Source: Rhabdophis nuchalis (taxonomy: Eukaryota > Chordata > Lepidosauria > Squamata > Natricidae). Taken from it: DNA of 64,000 bases. The stretch covers positions 332,712,419 through 332,776,418 of the forward strand of contig CM077643.1 of NCBI GenBank assembly GCA_039707465.1. Reading direction: 5' to 3'. A program made the position numbers and the translations under genes. Shown in pieces: positions 24,017 to 35,928 of this stretch. Position 1 is the first letter of the stretch. Each line of letters begins with the position of its first letter. Below the pieces are notes generated by a model that was not told the origin of the DNA, ran no database searches, and worked only from the letters and a program-made list of their open reading frames with translations.

Positions 24017-26314
24017 TAAATTAAATCAACAACAGTTACTTAAATTGACCCTAAGTCTATATTTTCCCCTAAGATCTGACAGCTCGCAGACACTACATTA
24101 AGACTTATACTACATACCCCATCCAGTCCCAGGTGGAGACATCATGTGCATTAATGATATCATGCAAGAAATTCCAAGATGCCTCTAATTCAATCGTCAA
24201 TGAATGTAGCAACTATTTAAGGCAGGAGAAGTTACAGATGTCATATAATTCAGTTGGGCAATATATATTTTTGGTCCTGGGGTCATCTGGAGCCTCAGGG
24301 ACAAAGCTAGGTACACAAAAACCGCCAGCTATATACTAATGGAGAATACACGCAGAAAAACAGAGTGCTGATAAAATAGGTACATTTAGGAAGGAAGTGC
24401 ATGGATATAGTAATATAGAGGAGCATTCACAATGCCCCTGAAAGCATCTTTCAAATAATTTCTATTTTGTTGAGTCTTATTATGTCTTTGGAAATCCCAG
24501 AAGGGATGCCTTCCTTTCATCAATGATTTGCTGAAATGCTCCTCTGAAGTAACTCTTTGAAGCACAGCAGTGTCCCATTTCTAAAGTTAGGGGTGAAACA
24601 TGGTCAGAATTGTGATAAAATGTCTTACAGTCATTCACAAGGGTTTCTGCAGATACTACTGGTATCAAATTCAGGCAGCTGATCAAGACAGGTCATTCAG
24701 GTTCTGCTTCAGCGCCTTGCTGAAATGTTGTTTCTTGTGTGTCAGGCTGAATCAGGTGCAGTTGGCACAGACTTACAACTTAGGTTTCAATACGTAAGTC
24801 TTCAGAATTCTGTAACGAATGACAGATTTGTCATGTGGTCTACTCCTGTTGCCACTGGTATTTTTCATACGTTACAGAGAGTTATGCAGGTTCCCAGGGA
24901 GGAAGCCCATACATTTCAGCACGCAATATTGCTGCATACTTTTTGCTTCATGCACAGTATATAACTGGAAAGCCAGGACTAAAATTCCTAATTTCTTTTT
25001 TTACACAGTGAGAAAAAGACAGGTGCATTCAGTATACATAATTTCATAAGTGGAAAGCATTGCATATAGTAATTTTGAAACTATTATAAATGTTAGAGTT
25101 GAAGATTATGTTATGACAAGTTCGGGTATTGGAATTCTGGATTTAGATATAACCACAGCTTTACATCCATTTGCAATAAGAACATGAAAACCAACATTCT
25201 GTTTTTATCCATAGAAGCCCTGGAGAAGGGAATTAAGTTAACATACCTTCTCTATTTTCTGCTCCATAGTAACTAGCATTATTCAGAGTTAAATAGTCTC
25301 AATAGAAATCCTTGGGGGCATCTGTTTATTTCTCCCATTATGAATGCTGTTGGTTTATTCTATTCCTACCCTCTGCTTCTTGTCTTTCTGAGACAGCTTT
25401 CATTTACTCAATCAGTCCAGCTTACTGAACCCTGAATGAACTGTGCAGAAGCTGCCCGGAAATCATTCTCAAAGAAAGGGGTTTTGTAGCAGGAATGATC
25501 TTTCCAAGAAAATAAAGTTAGGCCATACAGTCTGACCAATTTCTCTTCAAGCAGTTTGAAAACATTTCTTTTTCTTCTTTTTCTGGATTTCTTATTGAAT
25601 GAGATTGAAAGTTCCAGGGCTGCTGGAACTGACCTTCATCTAACACTACTGAATTTGCAGAATATACTCATTGACTTATTACAGATTTGAGAAATGATGA
25701 AATTGTGTCTTCTATTGTTAAACGGCGTAAGGAAGCTTTTTATTTAGACGTTCTTATGCAAGGAAAAGTACTTTTTTTTATTTGTAGTTTTGTTCTTTGC
25801 AGCTGGATATTTAGGATGAATCCCCAGAAAAGCTGACTGTAAGCCTCATTTGTATCTAAACTGAACATTCATTTTACAGAGTTTGGAGTTTTTGTGTAAT
25901 GATTTGCCCATTTGCCATATCCATGAATCATGTGTTAAATCTCCTGTTTTCCATCTCCAGGGATTTTATGATTGGTTGCTTATCCTTGTTAGAGATTGTC
26001 ACATTTTCACTGGGGAAAAAATAATTCTAAACCTCTGGGGTAAATTGTCCTGTGTGCTGTTGAATAAGGACCATTTTCAACTGCAAATAAAAAAACCTGC
26101 TACTGATATTAACACAGCAACAAGCAAACAACTGCAACCTGTTTACTGCAGGCCAGAAGTCACAAGTTGCAAATACAGAAGGTGACTGTAACCACATCTT
26201 AAAGATACAGTAACATACTTCTCAAGGATAACATTTAAATTCTGTTCCCAGGAGATAAAATTTGGTAGGATATGGCAGTTAAAATTGCCGAGATAGTCAA
26301 TGGTTATTTTCTAA
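24017..26314. other. Intergenic, no gene recognised
   Basis: Several chance frames of 65-100 codons with no domains; no element ends. Confidence 0.5.
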
Positions 26315-26515
26315 AAATATTTTTATTCTGCTTTTTTTAGTACACAACTCAAGGTGATGAACATACCAATACCCCTTCCTCTTCCTGTGTTTCTTAGGAC
26401 AACTAACCTATGAGGAGGGTTAGGCTGAGAGAGAGTAATTGCTCAAAATCACCTAGCCTGTTTCATGCCTAAAGGACTAGAATTCAGACTCCAACACTTT
26501 AACATCAAACTGTGA
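26315..26515 (-). mobile_element. Old tRNA-derived SINE relic
   Basis: On the plus strand it reads AACTCAAGGTGATGAACATA, then AGGCTGAGAGAGAGTAATTG and GACTAGAATTCAGACTCC. This is the reverse complement of a reptile tRNA-headed SINE whose box B region sits at the right end. It is diverged and lacks the outer head. A related partial copy is at 39320-39445. Confidence 0.55.
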
Positions 26516-26547
26516 CTCTCTATTTGTTTATTTGTCAAAAGTACAAA

Positions 26548-26634
26548 GATGGATGGATGGATGGATGGATGGATGGAAGGAAGGAAGGAAGGAAGGAAGG
26601 AAGGAAGGAAGGAAGGAAGGAAGGAAGGAAGGAA
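26548..26634. repeat. (GATG)n(GGAA)n compound microsatellite
   Basis: GATG units pass directly into GGAA units. Confidence 0.97.
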
Positions 26635-28061
26635 ATGACTACAAATTACACAAAAAGCAATTGGACTCTATGGTATATTGATGAAAATTACGTTTCTCTT
26701 TCCACATCAGTAACTAATGTGTTCAACTTCTTTTTGTAACAATGCATAGTAGAAAAAGATAGAAGCAGATGAGTTAAACAGAAATGCAAAGAGAAATTGA
26801 ATGGCCCTTATGCAATACAGCAAAGTGACCTCATGTGTTTAGAAGTGACCACTGAATATATAATTGTTAGCAACTTTAACATTCCTGTTTGGCTGCAACA
26901 GCTAAGCCTGATTAACTTCAATTGAACCTAGATCAAAGTAAAGTTTCAAATTGGTAGTTTTAAAGTGCAAAGAGCTAAAAATTCTAAAGAACACATTTCA
27001 GCTGTAGACCCCAGGGACCAGAGGATAGTAAATGCCTAAAACTAAAATCTGACCCATGCTTAAAGTGGGTCACTTTCTGAATGCTTGGAAAAGCTTTTTT
27101 TTTAAAAAATAATCTATGGCTACAGACTTGCGTACCATATAGTTGCTGACTTATTTGGATGGGGTGAAATTTTGAAGTTGGCTATTATTCATTGCAGGAA
27201 GTATGTTTTAGAGGTAGCTTACAAATAACGAGGAAAATGAAAGGATCCAGATAAATTTAAAAAACTATATATTTGACGGAATTATGAAAAGAAAGAAAAG
27301 ATAGAAAGAACTTTCTATCCATTCATTCCTATGTTTGTTTTTAAAAGTAAAGCAAAATTATTTTAAAAACAACAAAACGCAAACCATTAAAAAACTTGAA
27401 AATTAGCTGGATGTGAAGACTAACTTATCTTTTTCATAACATGTCATACATTTGTATAACTGGGACCATGGCAACAACGAAGTTTTCTTCTGCACAGTCA
27501 CCCTGACATTGTAACTTATTATTAGCTATACAGTGTGCCCCAGAGGCTAAACAAAAAAGCATAATTGACTAGCTCCTTTGTGTTAATTATTGTAATAAAA
27601 GAAAAACCAAGTAAAGGCCAAATCATCCTTCAAGGAATTCCAAAACGGCACAGATCTATTTCACATTAGAATCCAGAAGTGGAACAAGTGAATTCATTTT
27701 GAAATGCTGACTAATTCTTCTGCCATTTTTGTATCTGTTTTTTCTATTAGTTCCCTAGGAAGGGTCCTGTCAAAATACTTGCCCTATGTATGGAACACTA
27801 CTTCTCCCAGGATCTGGATGGCTTCACAATACTGGATTTCCATACAGCATTAAAAACCTGTTTCCCTGATACGTGGTGTAGGAGTATGTTAAATGAATTG
27901 TGATACATATGATTTATATGCTGGAAGTTTTTGTTTTAAACTGAGGCTTCACTGCCTTTGTCTGCATTGATGGCAGTTCTAGTTAGTTTATTTATTGTTG
28001 TTGGTACTTTAAATTGTTGTTCTGTCTAATTATATAGTGACTCTAGATAGGTGGCCATATA
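26635..28061. other. AT-rich intergenic, no gene recognised
   Basis: Nothing recognised. Confidence 0.5.
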
Positions 28062-29703
28062 CCGTATTTTTCGGAGTATAAGACGCACCGGAGTATAAGA
28101 CGCACCAAGGTTTTGAAGAGGCAAATTACAAAAAAAAAGTAGGTAGGTAGTAGTTAGGTAGATAGAGGGAGAGAGAGGGAGAGAAAGAAAGAGAAATACG
28201 TAAGGTAGGTAGATAAAGGGATAGAGAGAGAGAGAAATAGAGAGAAATACAGTAGGTAGGGAGGGAGAGAGAGAGTAGGTAGGTAGGTAGGTAGGTAGGT
28301 AGGTAGGTAGGTAGGTAGGTAAAGGGATATAGAGAGAGAGAAATAGAGAGGGAGAGAGAAATACAGTAGGTAGGTAGGGAGAGAGAGTGTCTGTGTAGGT
28401 AGGTAGGTAGGTAGGTAGATAAAAGGGGAGAGAGAGAAATACAGTAGGTATGTAGGGGGAAAGGGAGAATGTGTGTGTGTGTAGGTAGGTAGGTAGAAAG
28501 ATAGAGAGAGAAATAGAAAGATAAAGAAATACAATAGGTAGGTAGGGAGAGAGTGTGTGTGTGTAGGTAGGTAGGTAGAAGGATAGAGAGAGAAGTACAG
28601 TAGATATGTAGGGGGAGAGGGAGAATGTGTGTGGGTAGATAGATAGAAGGATAGAGAGAGAAATAGAAAGAGAGAGAGAAATACAATAGGTATGTAGGGG
28701 GAGAGGGAGAATGTGTGTGTGTGTGCTGTAGGTAGGTAGGTAAAAGAATGAGAGAGAAATAGAGAGAGAGAAATACAGTAGGTAGGATGGAAGAGAGTGT
28801 GTGTATGTAGGTAGAAGTATAGAGAGAGAGAAATATATAGATAGAGAGAAATACAGTAAATAGGGAGGGAGTGTGTGTGTGTGTGTGTGTAGTTAGGAAG
28901 GTAGAAGGATAGAGAGAGAGAAAGGGAGAAATACAGTAGGTAGGTAGAGAGAGAGAGAGAGATTAGGTAGGTAGGTTGATGTTCTGCTTGCTCAGAAACA
29001 GTTAAAGAGCCTTCCGAAAGGGGGGGGAGCCTTTGCACTCGGCAAACTTCCAAAACAGCCCATTTCTCCGTGAAAATGAGGCTGATTTTTTTTTAAATAA
29101 AAAGCATAAGTAGCCTGGGGGCGGGGCGGGGGCTTGCAGAGTGCTCCTGGGGGGGGGTGAAAAATGAGCAAACCCCCCCCCGTTTACCCAGGAGACTAGG
29201 CACTCCATAAGGCTCGGCACAGCCAGTTTGGTGAAGGGGGCGGGGTTCCAGGAGGCAAAAAGGTTTTTTTTGCGCTTTGCATACTTCTTCCAAATGCTCT
29301 TTCTCTGCGAAAACGGGCCGCTTTTCTTCAAATAAAAAGCATGACTAGCCTTGGGGGGGGGCTTGCAGAATGCTCCTGGGGGGGTGGGCAAAAAACCGCC
29401 CCATTTATCGCGAAAACGGGCCATTTTTGTGTCAAATAAATTGCATGCATAGCCCTATGGAGGCTTATAGAGTGCTGCTGGGGGCTGGGGGAGGGGGAAA
29501 CGGCCCGTTTGAGGCTAATTTCTGCCCTCCCCAGCCCCCAGGAGCTCTCTGGAAGCCTCCACAAGACTAGGCACAGCCAGTTTGGTGAAGGGGGTGGGGT
29601 TCCAGGAGGCAAAAAAATGCTGTATTCGATGTATAAGACGCACCCAGATTTTCAGCCTCTTTTTAGAGGAAAAAAGGTGCGTCTTATACTCCGAAAAATA
29701 CGG
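28062..29703. mobile_element. TA-flanked DNA transposon with satellite interior
   Basis: The ends are CCGTATTTTTCGGAGTATAA and the complement reading TTATACTCCGAAAAATACGG, with TA on both sides. TA target duplication points to the Tc1/mariner group; the exact family is not named. Length is 1,642 bp with no transposase. The interior is 28140-28975 of TAGG/GAGA/TG simple repeats, then imperfect tandem copies of a G-rich block (29030-29620) containing AAATAAAAAGCATRA and GTTCCAGGAGGCAAAAA. Both long frames on the minus strand (to 299 codons) are translated simple repeats. Confidence 0.85.
28140..28975. repeat. Complex (TAGG)/(GAGA)/(GT) satellite-like array
   Basis: About ten cycles of TAGG units, then AGAGAGAAATAGAGAG, then AATACAGTAGG and a GT run. 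The cycle length varies from roughly 60 to 110 bp. It lies wholly inside the TA-flanked element. Confidence 0.9.
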
Positions 29704-29738
29704 TAAGTCTTTTTTAAAAAAAAAGAGATATATTAATC

Positions 29739-30226
29739 AAGGTGCTAGTAACCATCTTCAAAGTGCTCCATGGCACGGGACCTGGCTACTTGCGGGACCA
29801 CCTCCTACCACATACCTCCCTTCGACCTGTCCACTCCCACAGAGTGGGCCTCCTCAGGGTGCCATCCGCCGGACAATGCTGACAGGTGGCCCCCAGGGGG
29901 AGAGCCTTCTCTGTGGCGGGGCCTGCCCTCTGGAACGACCTGCCCCCCGACCTTCGGATCATTGCAGACCTACGCCTCTTCCGCCGGGCACTAAAGACAT
30001 ATCTATTTCAAGAGGCCGGCCTGGCTTAGTTTTAATGGACATAGTTTTAATTGATTGATTGATTTTAACCCTTTTTCTATTCTAAATTTTAGCACAGACC
30101 TTTATTTAATTTACTTTTAACTGTTTTGTACTGTATTGTTTTATATTTTATATTTCTGTGCACCACCCTGAGTCCCCTTGGGAAGATAGGGCAGTATACA
30201 AATGTGAATAAACTTGAAACTTGAAA
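29739..30226 (+). pseudogene. L2-type LINE, 3' end, 5'-truncated
   Basis: The plus-strand C-terminal tail starts in the KVLVTIFKVLHGTGP region (29739) and continues through YLRDHLLPHTSLRPVHSHR to the LFQEAGLA end near 30030. Two frames (29582-30058 and 29770-29994) share the coding part, so there is a frameshift near the HSHR block. The 3' UTR ends TGTGCACCACCCTGAGTCCC and AATAAACTTGAAACTTGAAA. It lies 36 bp beyond the TA-flanked element. Confidence 0.87.
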
Positions 30227-30892
30227 GAAAAAAATCCTTCAGATTACTGATTCCACACTGGAATGAAGAGCTGTGGAATGGCTTGTTCAACTTTCTGTCT
30301 GAAGCAAGTAATCCTCTCATCTTCAGTAATGAAGTCTGGTTGCTTTTTCTTTATAGAACATGGGTAAGATGTTCATCCTAGGGAACAAAACATCCAGGCC
30401 TGCCCATCTTTTATCAAGCTCTAGTTTACATTTCTGCTTGTAGGAAGAAACCTGTAAAAACAAAGGCATAGTACAACATCTAAAAGAAACCATTGTTTTT
30501 CAAGAGATGCCTTGCAGCTGGCCCAAAGACCATCCAGTATAAATTCATTGATTGAAATTACATGATAAAATATATCGTGTCTGCCAATTGCTCCTCTGAT
30601 TACTACTCGTTCTACCCCTTATTTTTTAAGCTTCATAAATTAGGGTAATAATAACAATGACAAATTACTTTTCACTTATTTGTGCAGTGGGTATTTTCAT
30701 GTTTGAACTAATTGCTGTCTAATTTAGGGATGCTAATGAGTGCAAATTATTAATGACTTGAATTAATGTCTTGTTACAGATGCTGATGTCAGGGAGGAAG
30801 GGCTTGGAAAACACTAGAGTAATGGTGCAACCTATTATGGAAACTTCAAATTCTACTCTTCAGTGGGTTTCATTTGGGTTCAAGCTCTAGAT
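30227..30892. other. Intergenic, possible conserved non-coding block
   Basis: 30625-30800 is AT-rich with several TAAT/ATTA cores and no element ends. It has the look of a conserved enhancer-type block. This is an impression only. Confidence 0.3.
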
Positions 30893-31223
30893 CAGGGGTC
30901 CCCAACCCCCGGGCCGCGGACCGGTGCCGGTCCGTGGCTTGATAGGAACCGGGCCGCAGGGCCGGAGAGGAGGAGGAGGGAGGAGGGGGCAGCCCCCTGG
31001 GCAGAACGTGCACCAGGGGCAGGAGAGCACAGGCACGGCCGCTCGCGCCGTTGGGGGCCGAGAGGGGCGAGTGAGCCTACTCACACACCCCATGCGTGCA
31101 TGCGCCACCTGTTCCCCCTCCCCCCTGCTCCCCCTCTACACCAGCCGAGCCATGCCCACCGGTCCACGGAATTTTCTTTAAAATGAAACCGGTCCCTGGT
31201 GCCAAAAAGGTTGGGGACCCCTG
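30893..31223. mobile_element. hAT MITE (CAGGGGTCCCCAACC ends)
   Basis: The ends are CAGGGGTCCCCAACC and GGTTGGGGACCCCTG, with a perfect 8-bp duplication ctctagat on both sides. The internal GGGCCGCGGACCGGTGCC is typical of this type. The GC-rich interior gives overlapping chance frames. Confidence 0.93.
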
Positions 31224-31231
31224 CTCTAGAT

Positions 31232-31889
31232 GGATTGCCCTGAATTATTTCATAAGAGTGCTCACATTCAGTGGTTCTAAAGCAAATCAGAATTCACATT
31301 TCCTGTAAGTTATTCTTATTGCAAGAAGAAACATAACACGAGATAAGAAATGCTACCTGCCTCGCACACCAAATTTCCTATGTTTTTTCTCCCCAGGCCA
31401 CTCTGATGTGCAAGGACAATTTCAACTGAATAAATGTAGTACACATGCAAATATGTTTCTTGATTGCCAGGGGTTTTTCCAAGTGCTGTATGATCCCATG
31501 TTATTAGAACTGCATAGAAGGAATAAGTGTTACAGGGATATTGCGAAACACTGGCTGTGTCCTAACCAAACAGAACAATGATGAGGGTAACAACATTGGG
31601 AGACAAAGGCGAAACAAATGGATGGAGACTCCTCAGTAGAAGCCATCCAAAGACGAAACTGTTTAAAATAGAAAGCATCAGTTTGCATTTCTTGTTAACT
31701 GATACAGTAGTAGGTATGAGATTATAATATAATTTGATAAAGTAAAGCAATATGCGCAGGAAACATTTCACATGTTATGATTATGATTATTTGTGCTGGG
31801 CTCAATGACCTGCTTCCAAATATCAGTGATCAAGGAATAGCAATAGCAAGAAATTATGACACCAACTTCTGCTCGTGAGCTCCATAGAC
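31232..31889. other. Intergenic, no gene recognised
   Basis: Nothing recognised. Confidence 0.5.
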
Positions 31890-32830
31890 ATATTTATTTA
31901 TCTATCACATTTAAGAACTGCTCATCTCCCTCGCAGAAGGACTTGGGTGGTGTACAATAAAATATTGAAAGCAGAAAAAAACAATATGTAAAATTCTAAA
32001 AGAGGAAAGGAATGTTAGAAATGAATTAAGAGTGGGAAGGGGGGGCTTTCAGGGTGCTAGACAGCCCCACGGTGTGTCCAAAGCAAGGGCACAGAAGCAT
32101 GTGTTATGCCTTTATGGAAGGCTAGAGGAGTGGAGGCCACCACAGGAGATTGGGAGAATGTTCCATAAGACAGGGGGGAAATCAGGAAAGGTCTCTTGAT
32201 TGTGTCAGTCAGAATTCTTTGGCTGACAGGGTCTCCAATGTACCTTTCCTGTCTGATATAATGGAATAGAGATGGTACCAAAGAAAACCTGTCTCTGTAG
32301 CACTTAAATGTTATAACCAACACCTTGAATTGGACTCAGAAGTGGACTGGCATTGAGTGCAGCTGGTGAAGCAGAAGTGTTACGTGTGCCATTCTTTGGA
32401 TGGCCACGATTGCCAGAGTGGCCACATTTTGTGCCAGCTGAAGCCTCCCTACTTTTTCAAGGGCAGCCCCATGTATTACAGTAGTCCAAACACGAGATGA
32501 TAAGGGCATAAGTGATTAAGCAGAGATTTTCCTTAACCAGGAAAAAAACATAATCAGTGTACAACATCAAGCTGAGCAAACGTTCTCCTAGCCAGGATTG
32601 CCACCTTCTTCTTCTTGCTGTGGTAGTTCAACTCCATCCAAGACCAAAAATAATAAACTCCAATGCAGAGGGGCTCCCTATCCACAACCACTCTCTCTTC
32701 CTAGGGTTCAGTTGAAGTCTGTTGTCCTCCATCCAGGTCTCCAAAGCCTCCAGATATGGTGAAAGAATGAAAGCTATCTTACGGTCTACTGTACAAAATA
32801 AAATGGTGGACCTAAATTGGGCCTTGACCT
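31890..32830 (-). pseudogene. Old, diverged L2-type LINE fragment
   Basis: On the minus strand the order is L2-like: the region for LDYCN..YMGLP (32455-32490, plus strand CCCCATGTATTACAGTAGTC), then the HWLPV..F.VLVITFKCY region (32290-32370), then a 3' UTR with plus-strand GCAGAAGGACTTGGGTGGTG. Frames are broken throughout. Upstream coding sequence may extend to about 32830 (plus strand TCAGTTGAAGTCTGTTGTCC). It is clearly older than the other L2 copies. Confidence 0.7.
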
Positions 32831-33451
32831 AACTCAGCAAGACTATTATATTCCTACTGCACTGTAAAAAAAAATCCACTTTACTATATAGCAGCAACCT
32901 TTGTTTCTCTGCTTTGTTTTCATCCAGTGGTTATCCCAACTTTTTCAGATCTGGTATTTTGACTTCTTAGAAAACGAGATCCCCCATTTGTGCAGATTCT
33001 CATATGGACATTTATGGAAGGCTCAGTGTCATTCCTACTTTCTGCTCTTGCTTTGGTTGGATATATGAAGCAGGATTCAATTTCTTTTTTTCCTTAATTT
33101 AATTTTAGAGAAAAGTGTTCCTATTCAGCTGGAAGGAGACAGAATGAGGCAATTGGGTAACCAAAGAAACCGTAGTTAGTCCATGGGGTAAATAATTTCA
33201 GCAGCTAGTGGCCAAGAAGTTGGTGCTTTTATGTGTTGTGCAGTTTTGCACAAGTAAACATTTACAATTTCAAGACCAGAGAAAAACTGAATCATGTCAA
33301 GGGATTGTAATAAAGGATTTTTAATGACAATGAATATAGTCATAAATGCCAGGAAAAGAAGTGTCTGGTGGTATTTTAATCATGGTGCTTTTAAAAACAG
33401 CTAAATAAATGAAGGGCATAAATTATGGACCATGATTAGTTATTGTTGACA
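32831..33451. other. Intergenic, no gene recognised
   Basis: Nothing recognised. Confidence 0.5.
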
Positions 33452-33604
33452 TTGCGGGTCTGGATGGGAAGTAACGGACTCAGGCTCAACCCGACCAAGA
33501 CCGAGTGGCTGTGATTTCCGGCTGCCCGATTCAACCAGCTCACTCCATCGCTGGCCATAGGAGACGAACATCTTGCCCGTGTGGATGGGGTGCGCAATTT
33601 GGGT
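33452..33604 (+). pseudogene. L2 internal fragment, left of the LTR
   Basis: A 153-bp piece of the L2 polymerase region after the YADD motif (codons for WMGSNGLRLNPTKTEW). It differs at only about five positions from 35973-36126 downstream. It carries a TGA in the WLW region. It ends at TTTGGGT, where the LTR begins. Confidence 0.92.
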
Positions 33605-33721
33605 TGTTATATCCTCGACCTGCGACCGGTCTCGACTTACGACCGGCCGCAGGTCTTCCAGGCTGCCTTTGGAGCCTTGGCAACAGGCTGTAGCAAGGCA
33701 GCCAACTGACAGACGCGCCTG

Positions 33722-33790
33722 ATTGGCTGAGGCGCGCCTGGCCCTTGCTGCAGCCTGATTGGCTCCTCCTTTGACAGCTCCAAATATAAA
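33722..33790 (+). promoter_or_regulatory. LTR promoter: two CCAAT boxes and TATA box
   Basis: ATTGG at 33722-33726 and 33758-33762 (both within CTGATTGGCT) and TATAAA at 33785-33790. The spacing fits an RNA polymerase II promoter of the LTR. Confidence 0.65.
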
Positions 33791-33869
33791 GAGCTGTCAA
33801 AGCGCGGGAGCCCCTGTCTACCGCCTATTTCTTTCGTACTTGTTCCTACTGATATTTTAACCTGCCTAA

Positions 33870-33875
33870 AATAAA
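33870..33875 (+). terminator. LTR polyadenylation signal AATAAA
   Basis: AATAAA lies 80 bp after the TATA box, marking the expected R-region end of the LTR. Confidence 0.65.
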
Positions 33876-33942
33876 GGGCTGTTGTTTTGAGCAAACCTGG
33901 CTTGGACTCCCTCTATTCTCCACCGTGCAGAGAATCTAACAC

Positions 33943-33953
33943 TGGCGACGAGG
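33943..33953 (+). promoter_or_regulatory. Primer-binding site, tRNA-Ser(GCT) type
   Basis: TGGCGACGAGG follows the LTR end by one base. It is complementary to the CCA-bearing 3' end of vertebrate tRNA-Ser(GCT), whose acceptor stem begins GACGAGG (recalled from known tRNA sequence). The match stops after 11 bases. Confidence 0.7.
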
Positions 33954-34037
33954 GCTGGGGCCAGGCAGAGCTCCGATTGCTGAGGGAAAGAGATTTTCCT
34001 CACGAAAAATTTTTTTTTCTTTTGCGGTACGATCGCT

Positions 34038-35928
34038 ATGGGTTCCGTTCCTCCCTTCGCTCCGTTCGACTCGGCGAAGGAGTCCTGGGTGTCCTTCATG
34101 GCACGATTCGAATGCTTCGTGCTGGCCAATGACTACGGGGCGCTGCCCCCGGCGCGAAAATTGGGCCATTTCCTCGGCTGCGGCGGCACGGAGTTGTTCG
34201 CCACCGCTCGCACCGTGGCCGCGCCGACAGAAGTATATGAGATGCCGTGGGACACGTTGATCGAACGGCTCAGGGCCCACTATGCCCCGGTGCCGTCTAA
34301 GATGACCCACCGCTTCGCTTTCAGAAAGTGCCTCCAGAAGCCTGACCAGTCGGTGGCCGAATTCCTGAAGGCGCTCCGCATGGCCGCCATTCCGTGCGCT
34401 TTCGCCGCGGACTTCTTGGCCGAGTCCCTGCTGGAGCAATTCATCTGGGGCCTCAGGGAAGTCCGCCTCAGAAGGCGCCTGCTGGCCCGAGCTGAGCTGA
34501 CCCTAGAACAGGCGGTGGACGAGGCTCGGGCATTCGAGATGTCCGAGTCCTCGGCCCTGGATAGAGACTTGGACCGCCACCCGCCCGCACGCGCGTGCCT
34601 GGTTGAGGAGGACGAGGACCCCGACGAGGACGACCAGGTCGCCTACATTAGGCCCGCCGGCCGCAAGCCGCCCATGCCGGCTACCTACAGATGCTTGGGC
34701 TGCCGGGGAAAGCACCCTCGGGCCGATTGCCCGTTCAAGGAAGCCATCTGCCGCCGCTGCGGCCGAAAGGGACACCTGGCCGCCGCTTGCCGCGCCGCCG
34801 CGCCCGCGGAAGACCAACCCGAGCCCGAGCCCCAACGCCGCTCCGGAGAGGAACGTAGAGGGCCTGCGGCCAACCCACCCACCCAACGCCGCCGGGGCAG
34901 ACGCCAGCAGCCGCAGCCGTCCCCCACTGAGAGAAACTATAGCCAGATTGACAAGGAGGCTCTGGCTATGGTGTCCGGCATCAAAAAGTTCCACCAATAC
35001 CTGTATGGTCGGACTTTTGCTGTCTTCACGGACCATAAGCCTCTCCTTGGGCTTTTGGCCGGTGACCGTCCGACCCCCCCCATCCTTTCTCCCAGGATGA
35101 CCAGATGGACGGAGTTCCTAGCAGCGTATAGTTATACGCTGTACTACCGTCCGGGCAAGCAGCTGGGGCATGCTGATGCCCTGAGCCGGTGCCCCCTCCC
35201 CAAGGCGGACGAAGAGCCGGTGCCGGCACTGTCCGTCTTGTCTGTGGCAGACTCAGGCCTGCCCTTGACGTCCTCGGACGTCGCCGCCCGGACGAAGGCC
35301 GACCCTGTCCTGTCCCAGGTCTCCACCTGGGTCTTGCGAGGGTGGCCTCAGGGCGGCGTGGCCGAAGATTTTCGGCCGTACAAGGCACGCCAGACGGAGC
35401 TTTCGCTCCACAGCGGCTGCTTGTGCTGGGGGGATCGGGTCATCGTTCCCCCCCCTCCGTCACCGGGTGCTCCGAACGCTCCACGCCGACCACCCCGGCA
35501 TAGCCCGGATGAAGGCGCTCGCCCGCAGCTATGTGTGGTGGCCGGGCTTGGATGCGGAGGTAGCTGCCTGGGTCGGGGGTTGTGTCCCTTGTCAAACCAC
35601 CGCCCCGCCCCTCCGGTCGCCCCGCCCAGGGAGTGGGACTTGCCCCGGAGCCCTTGGTCCAGGCTCCACATAGACTTCGCAGGCCCCTTCCGGGGCCAAA
35701 CGTTCCTGGTGGTCGTGGACGCCTACTCCCGTTGGGTGGAGGTCATCTTGATGGCTTCCACTACGGCCGAGAGTACGGTCAGGGCCCTGCGCCGCCTTTT
35801 TGCGACGCACGGGTTGCCGGACATCGTGGTGTCCGACAACGGGCCCCAGTTCCAGTCCGCCACCTTCCAGGAGTTCTTGGCCTCGCAAGGGATCCGCCAC
35901 GCGCCAGTGGCCCCTTATCATCCGGCCT
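34038..35928 (+). pseudogene. Gypsy-type gag-pol remnant, internally deleted
   Basis: An open frame begins at ATG 34038, 97 bp after the LTR. Residues 1-~200 look like a Ty3/Gypsy Gag (capsid-like helices, FLKALR..AIPCAF region). Two zinc knuckles follow from about residue 219 (C-x2-C-x3-H-x4-C and C-x2-C-x4-H-x4-C), then a basic tail. At about residue 296 the frame jumps straight into the RNase H domain (NYSQIDKEALA, TDHKPLLGLL), so protease and reverse transcriptase are deleted. The integrase zinc-binding domain (35460-35600) is in another frame, bracketed by two shifts that restore the frame. The integrase core keeps HIDF and SDNGPQF but is cut just before the third catalytic residue, where L2 sequence begins. 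It is non-functional as an element. GC content is far above the surroundings. Confidence 0.85.

Larger units (their letters stand above)
33605..33941 (+). mobile_element. Gypsy-type long terminal repeat, 5' copy
   Basis: A 337-bp LTR starting TGTTATATCC and ending AATCTAACA, giving TGTTA/TAACA inverted ends. It contains two ATTGG (inverted CCAAT) boxes, a TATAAA box and an AATAAA signal, in promoter-to-polyadenylation order. It is followed after one base by a primer-binding site. No matching 3' LTR was found, so the provirus is truncated. Confidence 0.85.

Noticed and set aside
25883..26185. 100-codon frame as a possible exon
   Set aside because: No domain, no splice context and no second copy; length is within chance for this window.
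28260..28500. Regularly spaced repeats resembling an array (CRISPR-like)
   Set aside because: Units are 4-bp simple repeats with no unique spacers, in a vertebrate genome and inside a transposon.
28126..29053. Open frames of 186 and 299 codons on the minus strand
   Set aside because: They are translations of TAGG/GAGA/GT repeats (Leu, Ser, Tyr, Pro, Thr runs) and have no protein domain.
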